Positions 28,523-37,117 of a DNA stretch of 64,000 nucleotides are shown here, one piece after another. This DNA comes from Ga0077560 sp046330435. Lineage in GTDB: Bacteria; Actinomycetota; Thermoleophilia; Miltoncostaeales; Miltoncostaeaceae. The stretch spans positions 1 to 64,000 of the forward strand of contig JAXLST010000012.1 of assembly GCA_046330435.1 (NCBI GenBank). Direction: 5' to 3'. Below the pieces are notes generated by a model. It ran no database searches and was not told the origin of the DNA. It was given only the letters and a program-made list of their open reading frames with translations. The stretch's first letter is position 1. Each line of letters starts with the position of its first letter. A program made the translations under genes and the position numbers.

Positions 28523-29166
28523 TCGCCCTGCGCCCCGGCGTGCTGCGCTCGGTGCTGGCGATCGGCGCCCACTCCGACGACATCGAGATCGGGTGCGGCG
28601 GCACGTTGCTGGCCATCGCCCGGGCGAACCCGGGATGCACGTTCACCTGGCTGGTCATGACCGGTGACGACGCCCGCGCGGAGGAGGCCCGTGCGAGCGC
28701 GCGTGCGTTCCTGCCCGGCGCGGCCACGCGGCTGGTCACCGGCGGGCTGCGGGACGGGCACCTGCCGTACGCGGACGCCTCGGCGGGGAAGGACCTCATC
28801 CACCGGGTGCGCGACGAGGCCGCCCCGGACCTGGTGCTCACGCATCGCCGTGCGGACATGCACCAGGACCACCGCTTCTGCGGGGACGTCGCCCACCAGG
28901 CGTTCCGCGGCATCCTCACCCTCGAGTACGAGATCCCGAAGTATGACGGCGACCTGGGCGCCCCGAACCTGCTGGTCCCCGTGACGGAACAGGACGCCCG
29001 CCGGAAGGTGGACCACCTCATGGCGCACTTCGCCTCGCAGCGGTCCAAGGGCTGGTTCACCGAGGACGTCTTCTGGGGCCTCATGCGGCTGCGCGGCATC
29101 GAGGCGGCCTCGGACACCGGCTTCGCGGAGGGCTTCGACGCCCGGAAACTGACCCTGCTCCCGTGA
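28519..29166 (+). CDS. PIG-L family deacetylase
   Basis: 215 residues of the LmbE/PIG-L zinc hydrolase family, which removes acetyl from N-acetylated sugars. The metal motif is GAHSDDIEIGCGG (A-H-x-D-D) with the third ligand in MHQDHR. Gene order (cytidylyltransferase, deacetylase, flippase) with GTGA overlaps on both sides suggests it tailors a glycan precursor before export. No signal peptide, so it acts in the cytoplasm. Confidence 0.92.
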   Translation: MIALRPGVLRSVLAIGAHSDDIEIGCGGTLLAIARANPGCTFTWLVMTGDDARAEEARASARAFLPGAATRLVTGGLRDGHLPYADASAGKDLIHRVRDEAAPDLVLTHRRADMHQDHRFCGDVAHQAFRGILTLEYEIPKYDGDLGAPNLLVPVTEQDARRKVDHLMAHFASQRSKGWFTEDVFWGLMRLRGIEAASDTGFAEGFDARKLTLLP

Positions 29167-30674
29167 GCCGCGAGTCCTTCAAGCAGACGCTCGGGCACGG
29201 CCTGCTGAGCTTCGGGGCGGTCGCCCTGATCGGCCTGGTGGGGAGCGTGATCATCGCCCGCGTCTACGGCGTGGACGTGATCGGCGAGTACGCCATCACG
29301 CTCGCGCCGGTGGGGGTGCTCACCTACATCTCGACGGTCCAGGAGCAGGCGGCGCTCATCCGCGCGCTGTCGGTGCTCGAGGCGCGGGATCCGCGGGTGA
29401 CCGGGCTCACCGCCGCGGTCTTCGGCTTCTCGTCGCTCATGACGATCATGATCGGCGGCGTCGTCGGCCTGGCCAGCGCCTTCGTGCTGGCGGGGCCGAT
29501 GGACCACCCGGGCCTCATCCGGGCGATGGCGGTCCAGATCCTGGGCTACGTGCTCATCACCAACACGTGCTGGAACATCGACAGCGTCCTGAACGCGTTC
29601 CGGTCGGGCCGGCAGCTGCTGTGGGTGCGCCTCACGCAGGCCTCGGCGTTCCTGGTCATCGCCGTCGTCTACGGCCTCGTCGACCCCACGGTGTGGGGCC
29701 TGGTGTGGGCCACCATCGGGTCCTGGGCGCTGTCCCTGCTGCCCCGCATCCGCGCCCTGGGCCGCGTGATGCTGTGGCGTGTCCCCGCGGAGGAGATCCG
29801 GGAGGGCGTCAGGGCGCTGCCGGAGATGATCCGGTTCGGCCTCAAGGCCGCGCCCGGCGGGGTCGTCGTGGGCGTGAACGCCGAGGCGGGCACCTGGATC
29901 CTGGGCTTCACCAGCAACCTGGCCGCCGTCGGCGCGTGGAACCGTGCCCGCCAGCTGGGGGACCGTCTCAAGGAGGGCACGATCCGCCTGAACGAGGCGC
30001 TGCTGCCCACGCTGGTGGAGCGCCGCAACCAGGGCGATGACGAGGGCCACGACCGGGCCTGGGCCGACTCGGTGCGGTACGGGCTCGCCGGGATGCTGCT
30101 GGTGGCGTCCGTCGGCGGCGGGGCCGGCGAAGGGGTGATGAACATCTTCGGCCCGGGGTTCTCGCAGGGGGCGACCGCCCTGGCGCTGATCCTCGTCTAC
30201 CAGGCCCTGCAGGCCGTCGACAGCATGCACATCACCGCCCTGTACGCGGCGAACCGCCCGTGGCTCACGACCGTCGCCTCGACCGTGGGGATGGTGGTGG
30301 GGCTCGCCGTCGCGATCCCGATGTCGATGGTGGAGGGCGTGACCGGCCCGGCGATCGGCCTGGTGCTCGGCATCTTCTCCTCCACGTGCGTGATGCACGG
30401 GTCGGTGCGGCGGATGCTCAGCACGCCGCTGTCGGAGCTGTGGCCGCCGCGGCAGATGTTCTCCATCGCCGTGGGGTACGCGGCCGGGTTCCTCACCGCC
30501 TACGCCGTCGACCAGTCCCTGGGCGGGCACCTGGGGACCCTCGCGGCGCTGGCCGCGGGCACCGTCGCGTACGTGATCGGCTTCGTCCTGCCCGGCGGGC
30601 TCGGGGAGCGCGACCGGGACCGCATCCGCAGCATCCGGGAGCGCATCGCCGCGCGCGGGGCGGCCACCGCCTGA
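29163..30674 (+). CDS. Polysaccharide flippase (Wzx/MATE-like)
   Basis: 503 residues with about twelve to fourteen hydrophobic segments, starting FKQTLGHGLLSFGAVALIGLVGS, the usual entry to the polysaccharide-transporter family. It likely moves undecaprenyl-PP-linked repeat units across the membrane for the polymerase at 13504-14997. GTG at 29163 overlaps the deacetylase stop. Confidence 0.9.
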   Translation: MSRESFKQTLGHGLLSFGAVALIGLVGSVIIARVYGVDVIGEYAITLAPVGVLTYISTVQEQAALIRALSVLEARDPRVTGLTAAVFGFSSLMTIMIGGVVGLASAFVLAGPMDHPGLIRAMAVQILGYVLITNTCWNIDSVLNAFRSGRQLLWVRLTQASAFLVIAVVYGLVDPTVWGLVWATIGSWALSLLPRIRALGRVMLWRVPAEEIREGVRALPEMIRFGLKAAPGGVVVGVNAEAGTWILGFTSNLAAVGAWNRARQLGDRLKEGTIRLNEALLPTLVERRNQGDDEGHDRAWADSVRYGLAGMLLVASVGGGAGEGVMNIFGPGFSQGATALALILVYQALQAVDSMHITALYAANRPWLTTVASTVGMVVGLAVAIPMSMVEGVTGPAIGLVLGIFSSTCVMHGSVRRMLSTPLSELWPPRQMFSIAVGYAAGFLTAYAVDQSLGGHLGTLAALAAGTVAYVIGFVLPGGLGERDRDRIRSIRERIAARGAATA

Positions 30675-30703
30675 TCCCGGGTCACCGCGGGGGCCCGGTC
30701 TGG

Positions 30704-30709
30704 TAGAAC
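30704..30709 (+). promoter_or_regulatory. Putative extended -10 box TGGTAGAAC for yaaA
   Basis: Six bases separate it from the GTG at 30716, implying a leaderless transcript. Confidence 0.4.
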
Positions 30710-30715
30710 CGCGGC

Positions 30716-31501
30716 GTGCTCGCCGTCGTGTCGCCCGCGAAATCCCTCGACTGGGACCGCCCCCTGTCCACGAGGCGGCACAGCGAACCGCAGCTGCTCG
30801 ACGACGCCCGCGAGCTGGCGCGGGTGATGGCCGGCCAGACGCCGGCCCGCATCGCCGCGCTGATGAAGCTGTCCCCGAAGCTCGCCGACCTCAACGTGGA
30901 GCGGTTCCGCTCGTGGGACCCCGACCCCGCGCCGCCCGGTGCGCGGCCGGCGGTGCTCGCCTTCGACGGGGACACGTACCGCGGCATGCGCGCCCCGGAG
31001 ACGTTCTCGGAACGGGACTTCACCCACGCGCAGAAGACCCTGCGGATCCTGTCGGGCCTGTACGGGGTGCTGCGGCCCCTGGACCTCATCCAGCCGTACC
31101 GGCTGGAGATGGGCACCCGACTGGCGACCGGCCGCGGCGAGGACCTCTACGACTTCTGGGGCGACCGCATCACCGCCGCCGTCCGGGAGGCGGTGCACGC
31201 CAGTCCCGGCGCCGCCGTGCTGGTGAACCTCGCCTCCCAGGAGTACTTCCGCTCGGTCCGCACCGACGCGCTGGACGCCAGGGTCATCACCCCGGTGTTC
31301 CTGGACGGCGGCCCGGGGGTCGAGCCGCGCGTGGTGAGCTTCCACGCCAAGCGCGCCCGCGGCGCGATGGCCGGCTGGATCGTCCGCGAGCGCGTCTCCG
31401 CCATCCGCGCGCTCACGGAGTTCACGGACCTCGGCTACCGCCACGACCCGGACCGCTCCGAGCCCGGCCGCCCCGCCTTCGTGCGGATGGCCCCCGCCTG
31501 A
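30716..31501 (+). CDS. yaaA: YaaA family peroxide-stress protein
   Basis: 261 residues of the DUF328 family. In E. coli, YaaA limits free iron and oxidative DNA damage during peroxide stress. Conserved blocks are VVSPAKSLDW, LMKLSPKLADLN, LAFDGDTYRGM, RILSGLYGVLRPLDLIQPYRLEMGT, LVNLASQEYF, VSFHAKRARG and the C-terminal aromatic FTDLGYRHDP. It is independent of the glycan operon: a separate promoter-like box lies just upstream and a repeat element 7 bases after its stop. Confidence 0.95.
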   Translation: MLAVVSPAKSLDWDRPLSTRRHSEPQLLDDARELARVMAGQTPARIAALMKLSPKLADLNVERFRSWDPDPAPPGARPAVLAFDGDTYRGMRAPETFSERDFTHAQKTLRILSGLYGVLRPLDLIQPYRLEMGTRLATGRGEDLYDFWGDRITAAVREAVHASPGAAVLVNLASQEYFRSVRTDALDARVITPVFLDGGPGVEPRVVSFHAKRARGAMAGWIVRERVSAIRALTEFTDLGYRHDPDRSEPGRPAFVRMAPA

Positions 31502-31508
31502 GCCTCCC

Positions 31509-31540
31509 GTGCAATTGGACGCCGGGACGTCCAATTGCAC
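31509..31540. repeat. Paired-palindrome element, copy 7
   Basis: Both arms carry the inner substitution (GTGCAATTGGAC and GTCCAATTGCAC), so the whole element is almost symmetric. It can form a stem of about 13 bp around a 6-base loop. It starts 7 bases after the yaaA stop. Confidence 0.9.
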
Positions 31541-31612
31541 ATCCGGACGGCCGACCTCGGCGGCGGGTCCGCCCTGCACGAGTGCCTCGGCTCACCCTCC
31601 GGCGGAGTCGTC

Positions 31613-31644
31613 GTGCAATTGAACGCCGCGATGTGCAATTGCAC
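31613..31644 (+). repeat. Paired-palindrome element, copy 8
   Basis: Left arm GTGCAATTGAAC, spacer GCCGCGAT, right arm perfect. It lies 72 bases after copy 7 in the yaaA/pyruvyl-transferase convergent gap. Confidence 0.88.
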
Positions 31645-31708
31645 CGCCGGCGGGTCACGGCCGGCCACGACGGAAGCCGACCAAGCCTGGACCGGAGCTC
31701 ATCCTGAC

Positions 31709-31740
31709 GTGCAATTGCACACCGGGATGTCCAATTGCAC
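31709..31740 (-). repeat. Paired-palindrome element, copy 9
   Basis: Left arm perfect, spacer ACCGGGAT, right arm GTCCAATTGCAC. It lies 29 bases beyond the stop of the minus-strand pyruvyl transferase gene, in the opposite orientation to copy 8. Confidence 0.9.
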
Positions 31741-31769
31741 ACCCCTGGGGACCGGGGGCGCTCGCGGGG

Positions 31770-32885
31770 TCAGGCCTCGGGGGTGACGAGCTCCTGGGCG
31801 CGGGCGTAGGCGGCCTCGCCGAGGGCGATCTGGCGGTCGGCGGCGGCGAGGAGGCCGGGGCGGAGCATGTCGGCGCTCTCCCAGAGGGCGTCGATCGCGG
31901 ACACGAGGGCCGTGGCGGGGTCCGGGGTACCGAGGTCGACGACGGTGCAGCCGGGGCCGAAGAGGTTCGCGAGGCCCTGGAACTTGTGCCGGTAGTAGTC
32001 GGAGGAGGCGACGCACACCGCGGGGATGCCGCGGGAGAGTGCGAAGACGGCGAGGTGGTAGGTGGAGGTCACCACCAGGCGCGCCCGGTCGAGGCGGGCG
32101 ATCGCCCACTGCGGCGGGGCGGACGGCGCGTCCGGGTGCTCGACGAGCGGGTAGCCCTCGGTGATGCGGGCGGTGCCGGGCCGGTCGTCGTCCCACTCGG
32201 AGACGGGGATGGGGATGAGCGCCGCACCACGGTCGAAGGCGGCGGCGTGGACGGCGCCGCGGATGACCTGGGTCTCGGCGTCGTCGGTCTCGAGGTAGCT
32301 GGCGAGCCGGTGGTTCACGGCGAGGCCCTGGCCGAGGGACTCCGGGGCGCCGGCGCGGGCGAGGGGGATGGCGTCGTCACCGGTCACCGTGACCTTCTCG
32401 CCGGGCACGCCGAGCTCGGCGAGCAGGGGCGCGCCGGTCACGGACTCGCGCAGTGCGATGAGCGCGCACTTCGGTAGGACCCGGGCGGCGAGCTCGCGCA
32501 GCGCGGGGTCGCGCAGCGGGCCGATGCCCTGCCCGAACAGCACGCACGGGATGCCGCGCTCCTGGGCGCGCTCGATGGTGCCGAGCACGCGTTCGCTCTG
32601 CTCGGGGTCCACGTCGGTGAGGTAGCCGCCGCCGATCGCCGCGAGCAGGTCGGCCCCGGCCAGCGGGTCTGCCCCACGCCGCAGCACGCGGGAGACCCGG
32701 CCGGCGGTGAGCCGGATGGGGAGCGCGCCCGGCACCAGCTCGGCGAGCAGCTCGGGGTCGCCGGTGACGACGGCGAGCTCGGCGTCCGGCCACAGGGACC
32801 GCAGGCGGTCCACGGCGACCTGCAGCATCGCCACGTCCCCGCGGTTGCGGTGCTGGTGCTCGCCATGCTCGATCACGATGCGCAT
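31770..32885 (-). CDS. Polysaccharide pyruvyl transferase family protein
   Basis: 371 residues. The family (CsaB/WcaK-like) transfers pyruvate from PEP to a sugar, making a ketal that anchors S-layer proteins or adds charge. Motifs: GEHQHRNRGDVAMLQVAVDRLR at the N-terminus, AAIGGGYLTD, CVLFGQGIGPLRDP, LIALRESVTGAPLLAELG, VTGDDAIPLA, and VTSTYHLAVFALSRGIPAVCV with the conserved histidine. No membrane segment. It may finish or decorate the polymer made by the preceding locus. A -10-like box 7 bases before its ATG suggests its own leaderless transcript. Confidence 0.9.
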   Translation of the reverse strand: MRIVIEHGEHQHRNRGDVAMLQVAVDRLRSLWPDAELAVVTGDPELLAELVPGALPIRLTAGRVSRVLRRGADPLAGADLLAAIGGGYLTDVDPEQSERVLGTIERAQERGIPCVLFGQGIGPLRDPALRELAARVLPKCALIALRESVTGAPLLAELGVPGEKVTVTGDDAIPLARAGAPESLGQGLAVNHRLASYLETDDAETQVIRGAVHAAAFDRGAALIPIPVSEWDDDRPGTARITEGYPLVEHPDAPSAPPQWAIARLDRARLVVTSTYHLAVFALSRGIPAVCVASSDYYRHKFQGLANLFGPGCTVVDLGTPDPATALVSAIDALWESADMLRPGLLAAADRQIALGEAAYARAQELVTPEA

Positions 32886-32892
32886 GGGCGAA

Positions 32893-32898
32893 AGCCTA
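32893..32898 (-). promoter_or_regulatory. Putative -10 box TAGGCT for the pyruvyl transferase gene
   Basis: Seven bases separate it from the ATG at 32885. No strong -35 seen. Confidence 0.45.
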
Positions 32899-32939
32899 CG
32901 GAAATGTCCCGTCGCCGGGCCAGGGGGGGACGGGGGGTC

Positions 32940-35027
32940 TCAGGCCCCCCGTTCGGACGGCGGCCCGGCCCCGCGGTTCGGGGACGACGGCCACCACACC
33001 CTGTCGCCCAGGTCGGCCACCAGCGCGGGCACCAGCACGGACCGCACGACGAGGGTGTCGAGCAGCACCCCGAAGCCCACCAGGAAGCCGATCTGGAACA
33101 GCGCCCACAGCGGCAGCACGCCGAGCACGGCGAACGTCCCGGCGAGCACGACGCCCGCGGAGGTGATCACCCCGCCGGTCACCGCGAGCGCCCGCAGCAT
33201 GCCCTCGCGGGTGCCGTGGCGGGCGGCCTCCTCCCGCGCGCGGGCCATCAGGAAGATGTTGTAGTCGACGCCCAGCGCCACCAGGAACACGAAGCCGAAC
33301 AGCGGCAGCGACGGGTCCTGGCCGGGGCTGTCGAACAAAGTGTTGAAGAGCAGCACCGACAGCCCGAGGGCCGCGACGAACGACAGGATCACCGTCGCGA
33401 TCAGCAGCAGCGGGGCGACGACGGAGCGCAGCAGCACCGCGAGGATCACGAGCACCACCAGCAGGATCAGCGGGGGCAGCAGCAGCGTGTCGCGGGTGGC
33501 GGCGTCGCGGACGTCGGCCTCCTCGGCGGTGGGCCCGCCCACCAGGGCGGTGTCCCCGCCGGCGGCCTTCACGGTGTCGCGGAGGTCGGGGATGAGGTCG
33601 TAGGCGGCCTGGCTGAACGGCTCCGGCTCGAGGGTCACGCTGAACCGGGCGCCCGGGGGGCCCTGCTCAGGGTCGCCCACCGCGGTCACGCCGGGGGCGG
33701 ACTCCAGCGCCGTGCGCACCGCGCCCAGGCGGGCGGTGTCCCCGACCACCACGGTGGTGGGCGCCGTCGCGCCGGCCGCGTAGGACCGCGCGATGAGCTC
33801 CTGCCCGTCCACGGACTCGACGTCGCCGCGGAAGCCGTTGGAGGAGGTGAGGCCGGTGCCGAAGCTCAGCAGGCCGGCGCACATCGCCAGCAGGACGACG
33901 GCGGTGGTCCCCCAGACGGCCCGCGGCCGGCCGGTCACGCGCTCGCCGATGCGGCGCCACACGCCGCGCGTGGCGAGGCCCGGGTCGCTGGCGTCGAACC
34001 GCGGCACGAACGGCCAGAACACGCGCCTGCCGCACAGGATGAGCAGCGCGGGGAGGGCGGTGAGCATCGAGATCGCCGCCACGGCCACGCCGATGGCGCC
34101 CACCGGCCCCAGGCCGGCGGTGCCGTTGACCTCGGCGAGGGCCAGCACCAGCAGGCCGGCCACGACGGTGCCGGCGCTGGCGAGGATCGCCGGGCCGGCC
34201 TGGCTCAGGGCCACCCGCATGGCGTCACGCGCGGACTCGTGGTGGTGCAGTTCCTCCCGGTACCTGGCGACCAGCAGCAGCGCGTAGTCGGTGCCGGCGC
34301 CGAACACCAGTACCAGCAGGATCCCCTGCGTCTGCCCGTTGATGACGACGCCGTTGGAACCCAGCAGGTAGCCGATCGCCCGCACGGTCATCTCGGCGAA
34401 GCCCACCGCGACGATCGGGAGGATCCAGAACACCGGGGACCGGTAGATGATCAGCAGCAGCACGATCACCAGCAGGCCGGTCGCGATGAGCAGCGTGGTG
34501 TTGATGTTGCCGAACACCTTGATCGCGTCCGCGCTGAAACCCGCGGGCCCGGTGACCTTCACCTGCAGCCCGTCCGCGGCGACCGGGTCCGCGCGATCGC
34601 GGAAGTCCTCGACCGCGGCCTCCAGCGCGTCGGCGTCGCCGCTCACCTCCAGCGGCACCGAGAACACCAGGGCCCGGCCGTCCTGAGACGGGATGAGCGG
34701 GGTCGGGGCGAGCGCCTTGGGGGGCAGGTCGCCGGCGATCCCGGTCCGCAGCCCCTCCACCGCGGCGCGGTCCGCGGCGGTGAGCCCCCCGTCGCGGGAC
34801 GCCACGATGATCGCCGGGGTGAGCTCACCGTCGGGGAACTGCTTGGCCAGCTCCGCGACCTTCACCGACTCCGCGCTGCCGGGGAGGAAGCTCGAGGGCT
34901 CGTTGGTGATGACGCTCTCGAACTTCGCGCCCAGCGGCCCGCCCACCGCCAGCACCAGGAGCCAGGCCCCCAGCACGACGAGGGTGGTCTTCAACGACTT
35001 CGCGGGGAAGGTGAAGATGCGCTGCAC
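32940..35027 (-). CDS. MMPL-family RND transporter (first copy)
   Basis: 695 residues with about twelve TM segments in two repeats, each with a large extracytoplasmic loop after TM1 and TM7. This is the plan of actinobacterial MmpL proteins, which export lipids or small molecules using the proton gradient. Charged TM residues are visible in VFGAGTDYALLLVARYREE and FLVALGVDYNIFLMARAREE (Asp-Tyr pairs of the proton relay). GTG at 35027 has CAGGAG 5 bases upstream. A TetR-type gene is divergent from it, so efflux is probably induced by a ligand of that repressor. A hairpin-like G/C run overlaps its stop. Confidence 0.93.
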   Translation of the reverse strand: MQRIFTFPAKSLKTTLVVLGAWLLVLAVGGPLGAKFESVITNEPSSFLPGSAESVKVAELAKQFPDGELTPAIIVASRDGGLTAADRAAVEGLRTGIAGDLPPKALAPTPLIPSQDGRALVFSVPLEVSGDADALEAAVEDFRDRADPVAADGLQVKVTGPAGFSADAIKVFGNINTTLLIATGLLVIVLLLIIYRSPVFWILPIVAVGFAEMTVRAIGYLLGSNGVVINGQTQGILLVLVFGAGTDYALLLVARYREELHHHESARDAMRVALSQAGPAILASAGTVVAGLLVLALAEVNGTAGLGPVGAIGVAVAAISMLTALPALLILCGRRVFWPFVPRFDASDPGLATRGVWRRIGERVTGRPRAVWGTTAVVLLAMCAGLLSFGTGLTSSNGFRGDVESVDGQELIARSYAAGATAPTTVVVGDTARLGAVRTALESAPGVTAVGDPEQGPPGARFSVTLEPEPFSQAAYDLIPDLRDTVKAAGGDTALVGGPTAEEADVRDAATRDTLLLPPLILLVVLVILAVLLRSVVAPLLLIATVILSFVAALGLSVLLFNTLFDSPGQDPSLPLFGFVFLVALGVDYNIFLMARAREEAARHGTREGMLRALAVTGGVITSAGVVLAGTFAVLGVLPLWALFQIGFLVGFGVLLDTLVVRSVLVPALVADLGDRVWWPSSPNRGAGPPSERGA

Positions 35028-35077
35028 GGGGGCTCCTGAGGGGTGAGGGGGGACCGATGCCCGGTGTCGTCGGCGGC

Positions 35078-35110
35078 ACCGTAGGTCAACATGGCAGTCA
35101 CTGCAATCGG
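35078..35110 (-). promoter_or_regulatory. Promoter of the MMPL gene with an overlapping palindrome
   Basis: On the minus strand a TTGCAG -35 and TACGGT -10 are separated by 17 bases. The 11-bp palindrome GCAGTCACTGC (35094-35104) overlaps the -35, a natural operator for the divergent TetR protein. Confidence 0.5.
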
Positions 35111-35121
35111 GTACGGGGGCC

Positions 35122-35739
35122 ATGGCGGCATCGGATTCAGCAGCGGGCGGGGACCCGCTCCCCCTGCGGGAGCGCAACCGCCGGCGCGTGCGTGAGGAGA
35201 TCGGGGCGACCGCCCACCGGCTGTTCCTGGCCGAGGGGTACGACCGCGTGTCCGTGGAGCGGGTCGCCCGGGAGGCGGGGGTGTCGCCGCGCACGGTCTT
35301 CCGGCACTTCCCGCACAAGGAGGACCTGGTCTTCCACCGCCACGCCGACATGGTCGAGCGGCTGGAGGCGCTGCTCGACGCGGCCCCCGCGCACACCCCG
35401 AGCCTGGCGGTCCTCGCGGAGAGCCTGGCCCAGGTGATCGGCTTCGACGCCATGGGCCCCGAGGAGGCCGCGGGGCTGCTGCGCCTCCTGGAGACCGAGC
35501 CGGAGCTCGGCCGCTACGAGGAGCGGCTGTCCAGCGACCACCGCGACGCGGTCGCCCGGTTCCTCGCCCGGCGCCTGGCGGGCACGCCCGGGGGGACGGC
35601 CCGCGCGGAGCTCCTGGCCGGGGCCTTCCACGGGGCGATGGCGGCGGCCCGGCGGAACGCCCACGCCGATCCCTCGCGGCCCCCCGCGGAGCACTTCGCC
35701 GACGCGATCGCCCTGCTGGACGGCCTGGCCTTCCCCTGA
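35122..35739 (+). CDS. TetR-family transcriptional regulator
   Basis: 205 residues. The N-terminal HTH reads RVREEIGATAHRLFLAEGYDRVSVERVAREAGVSPRTVFRHFPHKEDLV, the textbook TetR DNA-binding domain; the remainder is the helical ligand/dimerisation domain. Divergent from the MMPL gene with a palindrome in the shared gap, so it most likely represses that exporter and itself. ATG at 35122 follows a TACGGG box by 4 bases. Confidence 0.94.
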   Translation: MAASDSAAGGDPLPLRERNRRRVREEIGATAHRLFLAEGYDRVSVERVAREAGVSPRTVFRHFPHKEDLVFHRHADMVERLEALLDAAPAHTPSLAVLAESLAQVIGFDAMGPEEAAGLLRLLETEPELGRYEERLSSDHRDAVARFLARRLAGTPGGTARAELLAGAFHGAMAAARRNAHADPSRPPAEHFADAIALLDGLAFP

Positions 35740-35783
35740 CCGGGCCCGGACGGATGCCCATGTGATGCGGCGGGGACGGCGGC

Positions 35784-35789
35784 TAGTGT
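35784..35789 (+). promoter_or_regulatory. Putative -10 box TAGTGT
   Basis: Six bases separate it from the ATG at 35796, implying a leaderless mRNA. Confidence 0.45.
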
Positions 35790-35795
35790 CCCGCC

Positions 35796-36497
35796 ATGAC
35801 CGACACCGCACCCCTGGCGGAGCGCCTGGTGAACCACATGGTCGCCAACCGCCCCGCCCTCGAGCAGCTCATGACCCAAGAGGGGTCGCGCGCCCTGCAC
35901 GAGGAGTTCCTCCTCGCCGAGTCCGGCACCCTTCCGGACCGCCAGTCCCGCCTCACGCGGGCGCGCGTCGTGGGCGCTCGCGCCTGGCTGCGCCACCTCG
36001 CCGCGGCGCTCGCGGCGGAGTGGCGCGTGGGGCCGCCCGACCTGCAGGCCCGCCTGGAGCGGTGGGTCGCGACGGGCGCCGAGCGCCTCGAGGCGCTCGA
36101 GCTGGAGGAGGAGGCCGCGGTGGAGCGGGAGGGCATCTCCGGCGACGCCCAGGCCGACGCCCGGAGGGTCACCCTGGGCGCCTACATGCGCCTGTTCGCC
36201 GAGGGCATCGGCGAGATCGCGGCGCCGGAGGGCCTGAGCGGCCCGGAGCTCGGCCGCCGCGTGAACGAGGTGCTGCGCCGCGAGTCGTCCTTCCGCCGCC
36301 GGGTGGAGAAGGAGTCGTTCGAGGCGTGGTCCGGCAGTCCCATGGAGGGTCTGCTGGAGGAGGCGCGCACCACCGCCGCGCCGCCGGAGCCCAACATCAT
36401 CAGGATGCTGGAGGCCGCCGCGGTGTGGTCCTGGATCCGGGTGCTCGCCGACGCGCTCGGCGAGGTGCTGGAGCCCGCCCAGGCCGCCGCCGAGTGA
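35796..36497 (+). CDS. Hypothetical helical protein
   Basis: 233 residues, almost entirely predicted helix, rich in Glu, Ala and Arg (LERLVNHMV-type start, TGAERLEALELEEEAAVE). No membrane segment, signal peptide or known catalytic motif. The next gene starts in its stop codon (GTGA), so it is co-transcribed with a metallo-beta-lactamase-like protein. I do not recognise the family. Confidence 0.75.
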   Translation: MTDTAPLAERLVNHMVANRPALEQLMTQEGSRALHEEFLLAESGTLPDRQSRLTRARVVGARAWLRHLAAALAAEWRVGPPDLQARLERWVATGAERLEALELEEEAAVEREGISGDAQADARRVTLGAYMRLFAEGIGEIAAPEGLSGPELGRRVNEVLRRESSFRRRVEKESFEAWSGSPMEGLLEEARTTAAPPEPNIIRMLEAAAVWSWIRVLADALGEVLEPAQAAAE

Positions 36498-37117
36498 GCG
36501 CGCCGCCGGCGGAGATCGTCGACGTCACCCCGTGGTCGGTGGGGTGGATCTCGCCGGAGCCGCGCTTCATGCGGCGGGCCTCGCATGCGGTGCGCTCCGG
36601 CGGCGGGGTGTGGTTCACCGACCCCGTGCTCGACGAGGCGGCCCTCGCCCGTGCCGCCGAGCTGGGGCCCCCGGCCGGCGTGGTGCAGCTGCTGGACCGG
36701 CACCCCCGCGATTGCGCGGCCATCGCCGAGCGGCTCGGCGTGCCGCTGCACGTGCTCCCCGAGGCGGCGCCGGAGGGTGCCGCCTTCGAGGTGCTCCCCG
36801 TGGTGCGCAGCCGGGTGTTCCGGTGGCGGGAGATCGCGCTGTGGTTCCCGGAGCACCGGGCGCTGGTGGCCGGCGACGCCCTGGGGTCGGCGCCGTACTT
36901 CCTCGCCAAGGGCGAGCGCCTGGGACCGCACCCGATGCTGCGCCTGTTCCGCCCGCCGCGGATGCTGGCGGGCCGGGACCCGGAGCACGTGATGTGCGGG
37001 CACGGCGCCGGGCTGCACGGCCCCGGGACGGCGGCCGAGGTGGACGCCGCGATCCGTGGCGCGCGGCGGCGCATCCCCTCGTGGGCGGCCGGGCTGGTGC
37101 TGCGCCGGCGGGGCTAG
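36494..37117 (+). CDS. Metallo-beta-lactamase-fold-like protein with a degenerate metal site
   Basis: 207 residues. The order of motifs follows the MBL fold: VVQLLDRHPRDCAAIAERLG in place of the HxHxDH loop, FPEHRALVAGDALGSAPYF (the GDxL strand) and MCGHGAGLHG (the last histidine). The HxHxDH ligand cluster is reduced to HPRDC, so metal binding may be altered or lost. Some homologues act on thioesters or quinolone-like lactones, but no activity can be assigned. It converges with the oxidoreductase gene and their stops overlap. Confidence 0.65.
   Translation: MSAPPAEIVDVTPWSVGWISPEPRFMRRASHAVRSGGGVWFTDPVLDEAALARAAELGPPAGVVQLLDRHPRDCAAIAERLGVPLHVLPEAAPEGAAFEVLPVVRSRVFRWREIALWFPEHRALVAGDALGSAPYFLAKGERLGPHPMLRLFRPPRMLAGRDPEHVMCGHGAGLHGPGTAAEVDAAIRGARRRIPSWAAGLVLRRRG

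Noticed and set aside
36494..37117. Active metallo-beta-lactamase
   Set aside because: The HxHxDH metal cluster is not preserved, so hydrolase activity cannot be claimed.
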